From contig BLAL01000266.1 of the NCBI GenBank assembly GCA_015698045.1, positions 589,709 to 653,708 on the forward strand: a DNA stretch of 64,000 nucleotides, in the 5' to 3' direction. Position numbers and translations under genes: made by a program. Every line of letters begins with the position of its first letter. The first letter of the stretch is position 1. The DNA comes from Rhizophagus clarus. Lineage: Eukaryota > Glomeromycota > Glomeromycetes > Glomerales > Glomeraceae. Shown in pieces: positions 32,946 through 44,668 of this stretch. Below the pieces are notes generated by a model. It worked only from the letters and a program-made list of their open reading frames with translations, was not told the DNA's origin and made no database searches.

Positions 32946-33829
32946 GTTGATGATGCTAGTAATGAAGATATTGGTATGTTTTAAGCAAATTAATTTAAAA
33001 TAAATATTGTTTATTTGTTTATTATAATTGGAATTTAAATTTAGCAAATTCAAATTCAAATATTAAAACACTCCATTATATTTGTAGAGAAAGATACTTA
33101 AAGAAAATCAGAATCCAAAGTAAGTTTTTGCTATTAAATTAGAATTAATTAATTACATATACTGATATTTTATTTTATGAATTTAGAGGAGGCGACAGTA
33201 GTTGACGATGTGGTCTTTTTTTCCACGGCCTTTATTTTTGCATGTTTTGTAAATTATATTAAAACTTGTTTTTGTGCTCTGTATTCTGCGCTATTACATT
33301 GAAATAAAAGTAACGTTATTGCTCAGTTGAACTATGCTTTTAACATGACTTTGTGATATGTGAAATTTATATAGGCACGAAAAAGACCCTGTCACAAAGA
33401 AAAATCAGCATTTTTTTTTACTTATTCGGCCATGTTACCTTAAATTTGGAAACCTTTTAGTTTCATAATTTATAATCTCGTCACACACATGATCTGTTTG
33501 TATTGTATTTTATCATATATAACGCACCAAAAAATTGTCCAATCAAAATCATATATATTATACACGTGATCTGATCGTCAAATAAATATGACGCGCATGT
33601 TTTTATTTTTTTTTTACTTTTCTTCAACTTACTTTCTTTTCAAAATATTAATTATTTTTTTTTATTTTTTATTTATTTTCCTTTGATTTCTGAAATATCA
33701 GGTAATAAAAAATTTGTTTTCTTTATATTTTTTATTTATTTTTTCAACATTTTACTATACTAATAATTTACTTTAACACTACTAACTGTTTTTTCCACTG
33801 ACTAGTAATAATTTATCTTTTTATTAATT
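32946..33829. other. Spacer, no gene seen
   Basis: AT-rich, with T-run-rich stretches from 33600. No supported feature. Confidence 0.5.
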
Positions 33830-34140
33830 TACTTTCTTTATTACTAACGTATTTCTTTGATAATATTAATTTCTTTCTTTATTATTAACATATTTCTTTA
33901 ATAATATTAATTTACTTTCTTTATTACTAACGTATTTCTTTGATAATATTAATTTCTTTCTTTATTACTAACGTATTTCTTTGATAATATTAATTTACTT
34001 TCTTTATTACTAACGTATTTCTTTGATAATATTAATTTACTTTCTTTATTACTAACGTATTTCTTTGATAATATTAATTTACTTTCTTTATTACTAACGT
34101 ATTTCTTTGATAATATTAATTTACTTTCTTTATTTACTAA
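33830..34140. repeat. Minisatellite, unit about 44 bp, seven to eight copies
   Basis: Unit attactaacgtatttctttg plus ataatattaatttactttctt. Nearly identical copies. The ORF read through it is the repeat. Confidence 0.9.
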
Positions 34141-34284
34141 CATATTTTTTATTTATTATTTTATTTTGTTTCTTACAGCATCTTTTACATTTATCAATTT
34201 ACATCATATATAATACTTTATTTACAAAATATTTTGCATATTTTAAATAAAATTCATAATTACAGTAATCATAAATTTCTAAAA

Positions 34285-34610
34285 TTTTGTTCATTATAAT
34301 AAACTTTGGCCTATTGTAATCATAATTTCTAAAATTTGGCCCATCATAATTCCTAAATTTGGCCTATTGTAATCATAATTTCTAAAATTCAGCCTATCAT
34401 AATTCCTAAAATTTGGCCTATTGTAATCATAATTTCTAAAATTCAGCCCATCATAATTCCTAAAATTTGGCCTATTGTAATCATAATTCCTAAAATTTGG
34501 CCCATCGTAATCATAATTTCTAAAATTCAGCCCATCATAATTCCTAAAATTTGGCCCATCGTAATCATAATTTCTAAAATTCAGCCTAAAATTTTGCCCA
34601 AAAAAATTAG
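34285..34610. repeat. Minisatellite, unit about 54 bp (two 27-bp halves)
   Basis: Alternates aatcataatttctaaaatt-cagccc and atcataattcctaaaatttggcc. The flank at 34610-34830 carries attgcacaattattgtatggtc and cttttcatagggttattag, in reverse orientation to similar words at 18640-18680, so both may belong to one element family with CCCTATGAAAA ends. Confidence 0.8.
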
Positions 34611-34830
34611 GCAATAATTGTATGATTTCAGGTCAAAAATATGATAAATATTGTATGAATCAGCATACAATTATTGTGTGATTTATTGCAATTTTTAGCA
34701 CAATTATTGCACAATTATTGTATGGTCAAAAAATAGAAATCATAGTGAATTTAATTGAATGCTAATTCGACAAAAATCACATGCAGTTTTTTCATATGGC
34801 AGACAATCGTCTTTTCATAGGGTTATTAGC

Positions 34831-35082
34831 TCAGATAAAAAAAAATGTGTTATACTTGGACATCAGAGTCTATCGATATCATTCCCACCAATACTATAGT
34901 TAAAAAAAATCACATAAATGCATTATAATATATCTTTTATTTATTTGCATATTACATACTGATATACATGTTAAAAAAATTCAGTAATTACAATAAATGC
35001 TATATTATATTATACAGTAAAGAAATTGATACAATAAAATTAGTGTAAGAAAATGTGAAGATAGATGATGATAGTTAGTGCC
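34831..35082. other. Spacer, no gene seen
   Basis: Nothing recognisable. Confidence 0.5.
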
Positions 35083-35830
35083 TCAGATTCGGATTATGGC
35101 ATTGGGTTTAAATTCCTCAACCCTAGTGACATGCATCTTTTTATATTCCCCATCCCACCAACACGCAACAATATGTACTGTCGTAAATTCCAAATCATGC
35201 CAGACTATTGCAACTTGAAGGCCTCTTTCCAACTCTTCCTTAGTCAGCCATAAAGGATTTGTAACATGATTTTTGCAACATGTAAAATGAATTACCCACT
35301 TCTCGCCTGCAAAACGTTGGTCCGCATAAATGAGCACTCGATCAAAATGTTCTTTTAATTCTTTATTTGTCGCAGTAGCTAACAATTCAAAAATGATAGT
35401 TGGCTGATCATAAGAAGTCTGGGAACATGTGATGGGTGGCTTGATAACTATATCACAGTATTTATGTTCATATTCTCCATTCGGAAGAGGCTTGGACAAG
35501 TGCCATTGCCCAACGACTTCTAATTTTCTTTCTTTGCTTAACCAATTTACCAGAATTCTGCTTAATTCGGTGTCATAGACACTTTCGCAAATAACTTTTA
35601 CCTTGATTTTTTTATTTACTTTCATAAGGGCTATCTTGTATGATAAAATAGGTGCCTGTTTAAGGATACCTTTATCAAAAAAATTAATGGCCTCCTGCAA
35701 GATCTTCAAGGTGTCTATGGTGTCATTATCCCGCTGCAGAACAGTTGTTTTGGGGGCGTACAGAAAAATAATAGGTATAACAAATTGTCAAATCAACAGA
35801 TCCATAAATGGGTACGTGATACTGGTCATA
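35083..35830 (-). pseudogene. Crinkler-type C-terminal PD-(D/E)XK nuclease-like domain, 5' truncated, one stop
   Basis: From an ATG at about 35830 the frame reads MTSITYPFMDLLI, a TGA (CGA-like), then QFVIPIIFL and runs open to 35083. The body has ELSRILVNWLSKERKLEVVG, EHKYCDIVIKPP (candidate catalytic Asp), IIFELLATATNKELKEHFD (candidate Glu; the usual ExK lysine is not in place), RVLIYADQ, WVIHFTC and a WHDLEFTTVHIVACWW close. This order matches the restriction-nuclease-like domain found at the end of Crinkler/CRN-type proteins, which are abundant in these fungi and are thought to act in conflict or host interaction. The LxLFLAK-type header and P-loop NTPase domain are not present here. Assignment is from recall of the family pattern. 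Catalytic activity is doubtful. Confidence 0.6.
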
Positions 35831-36540
35831 ACATTAAATAAATAAAATAAAGATACGTGCTACGGTCTTTAACAATAAAAAAAAAATAAAGATGCGTGCT
35901 ATAAATATTAAATATATATAATTTTATATTGTTTTTAAATAATCTAAACTTTAATGTTTTTGATGTTTTTGAAAATAAAAATTTTGTATATTATAGTTTT
36001 AAAAATTCAGTATATATTATTTCCATATACAAATTACATTAAAAACATTAAATATATGGAATTTATACAGAATCTTCAAAAAAACGTATACATTTTTTGT
36101 ATTTAGATTTTTTTATAGGAAATTATTAAAAGATAAAGTTCAAAAATTCCTTATAAATTCCGTATATATGGATTTATTAATTTTTTTTTAAAAAACAGCA
36201 TTCAGAAACAAATTACTTATTAAATATACAGAATTTTATACGGAATCTCTAAAAACGTATACAAAATGATCATTTTTCGTATTTAGATTTCATTATTAAA
36301 AGATGAAGTTCAAAAATTCCTTACAAATTCCATATACACTGATTTTTTCCGTATATGCTAATTTTTTAAAAAAACATCCAAGAATGAATTACTTATTAAA
36401 TATACGGAATTTTTATACAGAATTGCTAAAAACGTATCTCAAAAGTATACAAAATGTGTCATTCCCGTATACACATTTCTTATAGGGCATTTCTGGCTCA
36501 AAAACACGTGAGAGACATCAATTTCTACTATATTAATTTT
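35831..36540. repeat. Spacer with a 187-bp tandem repeat (36020-36470, about 2.5 copies)
   Basis: The phrases atacagaattt, aaaacgtatacaaaatg, gatgaagttcaaaaattcct and gaattacttattaaatatac recur at about 36060, 36240 and 36410. Confidence 0.75.
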
Positions 36541-36580
36541 ATAATAATAGAGGCAACCGAAATTATATTTTATCCAAAAC

Positions 36581-36796
36581 ATGGAGTCTTTCGATCATAT
36601 TTTAAATCACTATTGTGTTTTTAATAAAAGTAATCCGTTGTATAGTTCATGTAAGACTACTTCTTATATAATTAAGTACAAAGAAGAAACTACATTAATT
36701 CTATTTATTTTAGTTATAATAGGATTATACGTGTCGAATTTGTTTACGTTTACGATAAAACATATATTGATACAATTAAAAACATTTATAACTTAG
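36581..36796 (+). pseudogene. Possible 5' scrap of an F-box-like gene
   Basis: A 71-codon frame starting MESFDHILNHY with LYSSCKTTSYIIKYKEETTLI. This loosely resembles the segment after the F-box in Rhizophagus F-box/LRR proteins (a peptide naming neighbours K-E-T-L-I). No F-box core is clear. Kept only because a better fragment of the same kind lies 800 bp downstream. Confidence 0.25.
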
Positions 36797-37597
36797 AACT
36801 TTATATTCAAATTTTTGCAAAGTCCTATGAGGAATATAAAGGTAATTTCATGAGTAATTATTAAAACAAAATCATATTAAAATTCTAAAGAAATATCAAG
36901 TTCTTTTATTTTAACATAGATTATTATCATGACTCATTAGCTCGCCTATTATTTCTTTTATTATCTATCCATTTGAAAAAAATAAAAATATTAGTGTTAA
37001 AGTTTTTTGATGGTCGCGAATAAGATCATTAAGCTATTTTAAATTATTTTTCTTTGTTTATATTATTGTAATGTCATGAAATATATGTCATGAAATATAT
37101 ATAAAGATTTCCATGAATTTTTATTGAGCTAAATGAATTTATGTAATTTGTGCTATGATTATGTAAAATAGTAATTGAACTTAAATTTGATTATATCGTT
37201 TTAACATTTATAAACATAGATTTGATTTAAGAGAATTGTTAGGAATGGAAGTGGCTCATTCGATTACATTTCAGTACTCCGCTAGATTTAGGATCGTTTA
37301 TAAAATCGCTCTAAATCACGTGATTATTGAACATTTATGTTTTATCATTCAGTTAATACAAAATAATTTTGAATTTTACCCTATTAAGTCGATAACAATA
37401 ATAAATAAATAAATAATTTGATGAAACATAGTTAGTTACGACATCTAGAATTTGATAATGCTGATTTAAAGATGATTTTTTTGTTACTTTTTATAATTTA
37501 AAACTCTATCGTTTTTATGTATCAATCAATTTGGACAAAAGTTTTTAAGAGCTCATTCAGACACCTTTTAAATCATTGAATCATTGATATTTTACAG

Positions 37598-37838
37598 TAA
37601 TTCCGTACCTTTTGAAGTATTATCAGCGCTTATTGAATCAAACAACAAGAATTTGGAAGTTATCGATTATCAAAAATTTACTGGCCTTCAAGATGTAAAT
37701 GATTTAATTTTAGAGAAAATATCAGGACACTGTATAAATTTGAAAGAATTGTCAACTACGATAACTTTGATTCGTTTCAAGGAAATTTACTTATTAAAAT
37801 GTTTGTTCAAAAAGTGCACTAAGATTAACGCCGTCTAA
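37598..37838 (+). pseudogene. F-box/LRR-like fragment
   Basis: An exon-like frame follows a TTTTACAG acceptor. It reads NSVPFEVLSALIESNNKNLE, GLQDVNDLILEKISGHCINL and KELSTTITLIRF and ends at 37838. Repeated L-x-x-L helices with N/K and the SALIESNNKNL phrase are typical of LRR-like tails of fungal F-box proteins. It is a lone fragment; the upstream 37200-37420 region has no matching frame. Confidence is moderate as to family, low as to function. Confidence 0.4.
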
Positions 37839-38004
37839 TTATTTAATGATCATACGTATGGAAAAATTAAAAATACTTGCTGAAATAGTAAGATTATAAC
37901 ATTATAGAGTAAATATTAATAATAATATATGTAATAAGATTTAATTTAATTTATCTTTATTTTATCATTTTTAAATATATGAATGTTTATTTATTGATTT
38001 TACA

Positions 38005-38538
38005 TAGTGTTGCGATCTGGATGAATCCGTGATCTGTCAATCTGATTTGAAATGATTCGAATATTCGTAATGGATCCGCGGATTCATCCTTTACCCATCT
38101 GGATATCCACCGAATACATCCGGATGATATCGGATTATGGATTCATCCAGATTGTAATACTAACCATTTCGGATGAATATTTTTTTTAGTATTTTTTTTT
38201 TTTTTTTTTGTAGAAAAAGTAGTTAGTACTATTCATAGAAGAAAGAACCAACAAACAAGAACGCCTACCTCCCAAGATAATTCCATACCTGTAAACTAAA
38301 ACTGAAATCTCTTCTAGTTTGTACTGTACGATATATTTGCTTAAATGTGACATAAAATTCGGATTTGGATGGAAATTGGATGTTAACAAAATAGTACTAA
38401 ATTTTTTATTTGAAAAATTTTTTTTTTCTATACGGATCATCCAGATAATCTGTTTTTCCTATCCGGATTCATCCATCATTCGACCGAAACTCTAACAGAT
38501 GACTCGAATGAATTTTGAATCAACAGATCGCAACACTA
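38005..38538. mobile_element. hAT-type MITE, 534 bp, 8-bp TSD
   Basis: The ends are TAGTGTTGCGATCTG and its reverse complement. The flanks attttaca / attttaga are an 8-bp duplication with one mismatch. The interior is rich in ggatgaatccg words in both orientations. It is related in design to the MITE at 7824-8415. Confidence 0.85.
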
Positions 38539-39152
38539 ATTTTAGATTATACAGTTGATATTATTGATATTACTAATAAGTGAATATATTGTAAGTGATG
38601 AAAAGATCTATTTTATTTTAAAATTGACATAAAATATGTAATGGGTATATAGTTTTAATTTAAAGAATTACTCTAGAATCACTTTGACACTAAGTGCCTC
38701 TCATAAAAACCATTTTTTGTTACTATGTATAACTAGGCCCAATCCCAATAACTTACTTAATATCAGTGTAAATAAACACTTCTAACCTATCTCATTTAGA
38801 AACTAAATTAATCCATTTTATTTAAATTTTTTAAATATCCTAACGCAAATCATCCTCACCGCAGGTGCCAGGCCTATACAAATCCCAAACAGTAACACCC
38901 AATTTACGATAGTCAAAATCCCTGACCATTAGGGTCGACAAATACAAAATGATTTATCATCTTAAAACCCTTCTAACTTTAGGTGTCCTACGACTAACTC
39001 TTCTCGATGGACTAATGTCAATAAAAGAACTGCCATGAGCATTCATTGTATAGTCCTTCATTGGACACCAATTACTCCTACTACAACTAATTGAAACTTC
39101 CCTATCATTATGAAAATGTGATAATGGTCTTCGGTCCCGTCCATATAACCTA
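38539..39152. other. Spacer; open frame continues past the stop of the next gene
   Basis: Higher GC than surroundings from about 38860. A minus-strand frame (38957-39187, ending RRTPKVRRVLR) overlaps the end of the PPxY gene in another frame. It might be its true 3' part if a frameshift or missed splice exists. Confidence 0.4.
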
Positions 39153-39670
39153 TCAAACAACACTATACCTACACCTCCAAAGACCATTCTGATCCTGCTC
39201 TACGCCAATCACCTCGTTATATGAAGGTGGGCTGTTTTGGTCCAACATCATTGTAACAGGAGCCATAATAGGAGCAACCGTAGGGGATGATTCTCCGTCA
39301 CCTGTTTTTCAAAGAAAAACATATTAATGAGTCTATAGTCGACTTCAACACAATAGGTCCCGTCGTCAGGCCTCTGGCACTTACGACTATCGTTGACCCA
39401 CACAACGTATAGCTTTCAGCACTTTCAACTCAACGATTCCCGGGTACATTTCAATAAAAAGGTGGACTTTCGGCTGTAGTCTTGGATGCAGTTCTGGATA
39501 CCAAAATCATGAACCCTGCAACGCGCACTTACTTGACCTCCTTAAAACCAAAATATGCACCTACCATAAGAAAGGTTCTCTCTAACTTGATTACGACGTC
39601 TAATAGCTCTTTTCATATCTCTACGTTTTTGTGCATTATTTTGTCTAGTACTATGTCTAGTCCTAGTCAT
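39153..39670 (-). CDS. Small basic protein with a PPxY motif, two exons, 84 aa
   Basis: Exon 1 (39670-39565) starts MTRTRHSTRQNNAQ and is strongly basic (KRRDMKRAIRRRNQ). The donor is GTAGGT. The intron is 263 nt with a TTTGAAAAACAG acceptor. Exon 2 (39301-39153) stays in phase, reads GDGESSPTVAPIMAPVTMML, then DQNSPPSYNEVIG, and stops at TGA. PPSY is a canonical WW-domain ligand, the kind of site used to recruit Nedd4/Rsp5 ubiquitin ligases. An Arg/Lys-rich head plus a PY motif would suit a small adaptor. Family not recognised. Local GC is higher than in the repeats, supporting a real host gene. An alternative is that the 3' end lies in the overlapping frame to 38957. Confidence 0.5.
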
Positions 39671-40143
39671 TTTAGAAATATTTAACAGTTAACTTATTGT
39701 TTTTAACCTTAAAAAGCGCCTACGCTTATTTTAAAATATTCAAATAAATTTAGGTAACTCTTGAAATAATATATATTCTTTTGTTATGATTTTTACAAAC
39801 AATATGGGTTATCATTATTAAATACGAAGAATTTACTCAGGTGTAAAATTCTTCAGATCTTTCTTTATATATGTTGTGCGTCAACTGTCGATTTGCGTCA
39901 GCTGACAGCTGACGCAAAAAATTTTCAACAAACCCAAAACCCGATCAAAAATCCAAACAATCAGAATTGAACAGGCCTATTATGACTTAATTACATATAA
40001 TATTTATTTGTACTTAATTTAGAAATAATAAAATCGATCGGAAATATTTCACCGGATTAAAATGTAGTAAGAAATAAAGAAATGTTTATTTATTTAAACA
40101 GAAAAAAAAAAGGAAATAAAAAATATTTTGTATAAAATCATTA
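39671..40143. other. Spacer, no gene seen
   Basis: Includes the palindromic phrase gcgtcagctgacagctgacgc at 39895-39915. No coding signal. Confidence 0.5.
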
Positions 40144-41078
40144 TCATTCAAATTCAATAATATCCTTTTCATTAGGATTTAAAGCGATTTTTTTAACATT
40201 ATCTATAATTTCACATGAAATCAAATCAGAATTTAATTTCAATTCGCCAAATTGGCTATTCGGATGATAATTTTTAATTTTGTTGTATAAATCAAAATTA
40301 TTTTTGACTTCAATTTCTAAGCGCTTAACAAAACACTCGAATTTGAAATTATTACCAATTTTCAATAATTTATCTCCTGAAACACCGTCAGCTCGAAATA
40401 TTTGTGCATTAGGATGAGGAAATATATTGTAAACTTTGAAGACTCTAGAAGCAATATTATAAAATCTATTTGCTGCAGTTTTGACTGATCTATCATTTTT
40501 CTGATTTTGATCTATTAATGATTGAAGAATACCAGCTCCTTTCAAAATTCCAGTAACGATGTTTTTTTCTAAGATTTCGCCAAATTTTCAGATAATTCTT
40601 TTTGAACAATATTAAATAACTCGTTTAAATAAGCTCCCGCTTTAAAATAGTATTTTAAAAGTTCACAATTATCAGCACCTAATTTAATTTCGAAATTGAT
40701 ACAGTTTTCAAATACGTTAAACAACAAAGTTTCATTTTTATTTCCTTCTATGTTGAACCTATAATCAGCATTATTAAAAGTTAAAATGGATTCAGCAAGC
40801 TTTTGAAGTTTTTTGAGTTTTGCGGGATTAGTAGGATTAGTTTCTGTTAATATAGGATTATTAATAATCAACGTGAGGTCGACCGTAGTTGGTTCATTTT
40901 CATTTGTAACGAAAAAAGAGGAATCGTAGTCAAAAGAGATACTTTCATTGTCTAACTGATAAATAGAATTACCATTATGATTCACTATTTGCAGATTATT
41001 CAACAATACAACACAATCTGATACTGATTGTTGATTATATAACTGATAGTCGTGGCTATTGATTATTACTGGTACCGT
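40144..41078 (-). pseudogene. Unknown protein, cut 5' by a hAT insertion and frameshifted
   Basis: The frame is already open at 41078, immediately next to the hAT end, and reads TVPVIINSHDYQLYNQQ, VSDCVVLLNNLQIV and on to ELSENL. A missing A near 40585 then shifts the frame. The second frame continues EILEKNIVTGILKGAGILQS, KTAANRFYNIASRVFKVYN and ends EKDIIEFE at 40144. About 310 codons in all, rich in Asn, Ile and Glu, without a recognisable domain, signal peptide or membrane segment. The lack of an ATG before 41006 and the abrupt start at the transposon end suggest the 5' part was displaced. Family unknown. Confidence 0.6.
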
Positions 41079-42757
41079 TAGGGTTGGTAAAGTCGGTCCT
41101 AGTCTGGTTTTAGTCCTAAGACTTGCAAGTCCTATCCGATGGACCTACAAACTAAGTCCATATATGATTAGTCCAGGACTTGTATCCGACCAAGTCCGGT
41201 TCTGGACTAGATCCTAAGACTCAGTCTTAAACCAGTTTAACGTATAACATTTATCATAAATTCTGTATTAAAAATATCAAAATTTTTTTTTTTCTATCGT
41301 TTTCCTTAAAATTAATACAAAAACATCATAAAAATAAAAAAAAAACTTCAAAAAAATATACTAAACGTTTTATTTGTATAAATGATGATCATATGTTAAT
41401 ATGTTATACAACGTAATACTAAATACTGTATTTAACAAATAAAACACATTTGAATTACTTCAACCGAATTTGTTCACCAATATTATTCTCAATCCAACTT
41501 TTTGTACATAATGATGCTCTTGCAGTCTCTGGACATAAACGATTTCGAACTTTGGTGATTGTATTGCCTGCAACAGAAAATGCTTGTTCACAGGCTACAC
41601 TTGTGGATTGTATTGCTAAGTAGTCTTTTGCCATTAGTGAGAGTACCGGAAATTCAGTGGAGTGGGCTTGCCACCAAAGAAGCGCTTCCACGTTTTCATC
41701 ACATGGCAAAGCTAGATATCTTTCTATTTCTGCAAAATCAGGGCTAGGTGAGGGTGGTAGTGTTGTTTCAGCAGTTACTCCTATGCGACATTTTTTTAGT
41801 TGACGAAAATATTCTCTTGATGATGTAGAAGGAAGGGAAGCTTGTGATTGTGGCTTTTGGGAAAGATAGAAGGAAAATTGTTCACGTAAGGCGGCAATAG
41901 CATTTGTCGTTGGTTCACCTGTTTCAAAAAGAGAAATTTTATTTCGGGGGTCTAATATTGATGAGATGGTAGTATTATTATCAATAATTAACCAGTATTC
42001 TTTAAGTTTTTCATTTATTGAAGCAGCTAACATGTATTGTCCAAATCCATCCTCCCTTTCCACACAATACTTTAGATGATCACGAATTTCATTAAAGTAA
42101 AATCGAACATCAGCAATAGTTGGGTACAATGATCCTGAGAGGTTTTTTGTTGCTCTTTCAAGGGGTTCTAAAATGATCACTGTTTCCTTTGATTAATAAT
42201 TAAAAAGGATTTAATTTTGTAAGTAGTAATAACGAAAAAAAAGAAACTTGTTATTAAAAAAAAAAATATTATTTCATTTTTACCTTTATCTTCGTCCATG
42301 CTTCAACATCTGGCATTAATTCACACACACTATCATGTTTGGCTGCAAGCATTTTCAATGCCGTTTCCATTCGCTGTAACTTACAAAGCATGTAATAGGT
42401 GGAGTTCCACCTCGTTTCTATATCTATTTCTGGCCGAAGGTACTCAAGTTTCTCTATAACACATAATTCACGTAATTCATCACATAATAAGACCGAATTT
42501 TTAATTTTTGACATTAGTTGTCGCACTTCTACTATTTCTTGATCAACTATTTCCATTCCTTGCTTAACTGCAAGGTTAAGTATATGTGCTGAACAACGAT
42601 AATGGCTGAAGGTAAGATTATTTAATTCTTTTTCAAATTCTTCTGATAATTTCCGTCCACATACTAACATTGCAGATTCATTATCTGTAGTAAGTGCTAA
42701 TGCTTTACCTGCTAAGTTGAATTCATTAAAAACATTAGTGATTGCTGCAGCCATATT
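41079..42757 (-). mobile_element. hAT transposon, 5' truncated
   Basis: The left end TAGGGTTGGTAAAGTCGGTC at 41079 is a hAT-like terminus. A subterminal region with repeated ggactagtcc / agtcctaag words follows, then the transposase 3' end. At about 42757 homology stops in the middle of the transposase and an unrelated satellite begins, so the other terminus is missing. Confidence 0.75.
41455..42757 (-). CDS. hAT transposase, C-terminal two thirds, open reading frame
   Basis: Exon 1 (42757-42278) begins inside the gene with MAAAITNVFNEFNL. It has LALTTDNESAM (second catalytic Asp region), YRCSAHILNLAVKQG (the C/H pair of hAT proteins) and IETRWNSTYYMLCKL. A clean intron (GTAAAA..TCAAAG) joins in phase to ETVIILEPLERATKNLSG. 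The C-terminal hAT dimerisation domain follows: LLWWQAHSTEFPVLSLMAKD, SVACEQAFSVAGNTI (catalytic Glu) and RNRLCPETARASL, ending at 41455. No internal stop. The N-terminal BED finger and first catalytic Asp are absent, so it cannot act alone. Its openness suggests the truncation is fairly recent. Confidence 0.85.
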
Positions 42758-43240
42758 GCTTTACAGAAACCTTGAAAATATGAGCGATGTTGAATTGATA
42801 TGGGTACGATATAAATTTCATGTCATAATGGTATCAATTTCTGTGATGATATTGTTATAATGTTGATTTGATATCGTTACTTCATCACCATAATTTATCG
42901 CGAAAATATCGTGACGATATCTATTCAAAAGAATATCAAATCGGCACAGCCTTGATATCATTACGATGTTGGTAATTTCAAAAAAAAAGGATGATATATT
43001 TGCGATATTGATTTGATATCGTCACTTCATCCCACAATTTATCGCCGAGATATCGTGACAACATTTATTTAAAAAAATATCTGATCGGTATAGTCTTGAT
43101 ATCGTTACAATATTGGTAATTTCAGGGATAAAAAAAGATGTATTTATGATATTGATTTGATATCGTCACTTCATTGCCGCAACTCATTTGTGGTATCGCA
43201 ACTCATCTGCAATACCGCAAATATTAAACTTTTTTTTTTT
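42758..43240. repeat. About 145-bp tandem repeat, 2.5-3 copies, rich in atatcg palindromes
   Basis: Unit gattgatttgatatcgtcac, ttcatcaccacaatttatcg, cgatatcgtgac, cttgatatcgttac, attggtaatttca. Starts with ctttacagaaac, as does the 54.1 kb satellite. Confidence 0.75.
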
Positions 43241-43305
43241 TACAACTTTTATATGTATAACGTGCTGCCATATTATTAAAATAAAATTCTGATATTTTTA
43301 TATGA

Positions 43306-43473
43306 TTAAGCAAGATTACATAAAAATATACTATGGACTTTGATTACTTCCGTATGTCGCCGCCACAGAGGTTGTTGAGATTGCGGTTGCAAAGGCTTCC
43401 AAATTTTAATAAGAAAATTCTTTTTACGAATTTCTTGTTCTTGTATAGGTTTATTACGATATTGAGAAGGCAT
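43306..43473 (-). pseudogene. 5' fragment of the Pro/Gln-rich gene family (see 44881-46621)
   Basis: MPSQYRNKPIQEQEIRKKNF, LIKIWKPLQPQSQQP parallels MSSQDLDKEQGIRKKGSLIK, HWQPSQPQYQQP of the four-exon gene. The 5' flanks match too (cttaccacatcatgatcga at 43600 and 46711). After PQSQQP the sequence diverges, so only the head remains. Confidence 0.6.
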
Positions 43474-43521
43474 TTTTAAAACTTGTTTGATGATGATTCT
43501 ACAGGTTAAAATGTGAGTCAA

Positions 43522-44659
43522 AAATTTTTTTTTCTTCTCATTTTTTTTTATTATTATAAATCAATTCTTTCATTCCTTATTTTTGCATTGATCTTACCAC
43601 ATCATGATCGAGTATGATTAATATGGTGGTCAATTTCGAAAGAAAAAATATATTTTTTTTGATATACTTTGATGTATTTTCCATATGATTTTAGATATTG
43701 AGAATTTGGTAAGAGAAGAGTTTTTTTAATTACTACTTTAACGAAATGTACTAACACTTGTTCTTTTTTTTAGACAGGTTCAAAGCATGGGATTTCAACT
43801 GGAGCTCAGGGGTGTAGATTTCGGTGGGTATTTTATAACATTTTTTTTTTAAATCTTTTTTTTTTTAATGTACTATTACTAACAGTTCGTTTCTTTGGAA
43901 TTTTTCTATTTTGTAAATTATACTAGTAGTTTATGTATTATTATTTAGCCGTATAATAAAATAATTTATTGGCATTTTAAAATATATTAATCATGTTCTG
44001 TCAATCTTTACAAAATTGTGAAAATTATCATAAAATGGTTTTAAATACATTGTCAGGATGACATATTTTATGATGTTCTGGTAAGCATCGGAAATGGGTT
44101 CTAATGTGGTTTTCAAAATGATTTTTTATTATGTAAAATGTCTTTACAACCATATTAAAATTCGAATTTTAAGTACATTTATGATATCATAAAAGTATCA
44201 TACGATATCTTGAAAAAATTGCCTTGTCCAGTAAAAGTAGTCTCATTTTATTTACGAATGTATATTTTAATATACAGTATTTGAAATGTCTTAGAGACAT
44301 TATTCTATTCAATACATTTACTAAATTTTATCGACATGGTTAATAAATTTTTAAAATCGGAACGACTTTAATAATAATTCGTGATGATTTATCGGTAAAT
44401 TGATCCACGATCGGTAGACGATTATTTGCATGATATGTTTACTATTCGGACACAATTCAATACATTTCAGCAAAGAATAAATTATATATATATTAAGCAA
44501 AATTATTGATATGAACTTTATTTATGATTAAAAGTGTTAATAATAAAAGTATTAATAATGTAAATGTTAAGTATAATTACTAAATTATAGCTCTTCTATG
44601 CTAAATATTTACTATAAACTATTGATCGAATAAAAAAATCAAAGCGCTATAACATTATA
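43522..44659. other. Spacer, no gene seen
   Basis: A 60-nt exon-like stretch (43775-43834, after a T run and tagacag) does not connect to anything. Otherwise AT-rich non-coding. Confidence 0.45.
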
Positions 44660-44668
44660 AGACCATCA

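Noticed and set aside
33949-34614. Repeat proteins of SKKYVSNKE and NFRNYD type
   Set aside because: They are frames through perfect minisatellites whose length is a multiple of three or nearly so; no start context or neighbours.
34610-34830. MITE with CCCTATGAAAA ends
   Set aside because: A plausible right end is seen, but no left end could be found upstream of the minisatellite.
43775-43834. Isolated exon (acaggttcaaagcatggg...)
   Set aside because: Only 60 nt between a T-run tag and a gtggg; no adjoining exon keeps the frame.
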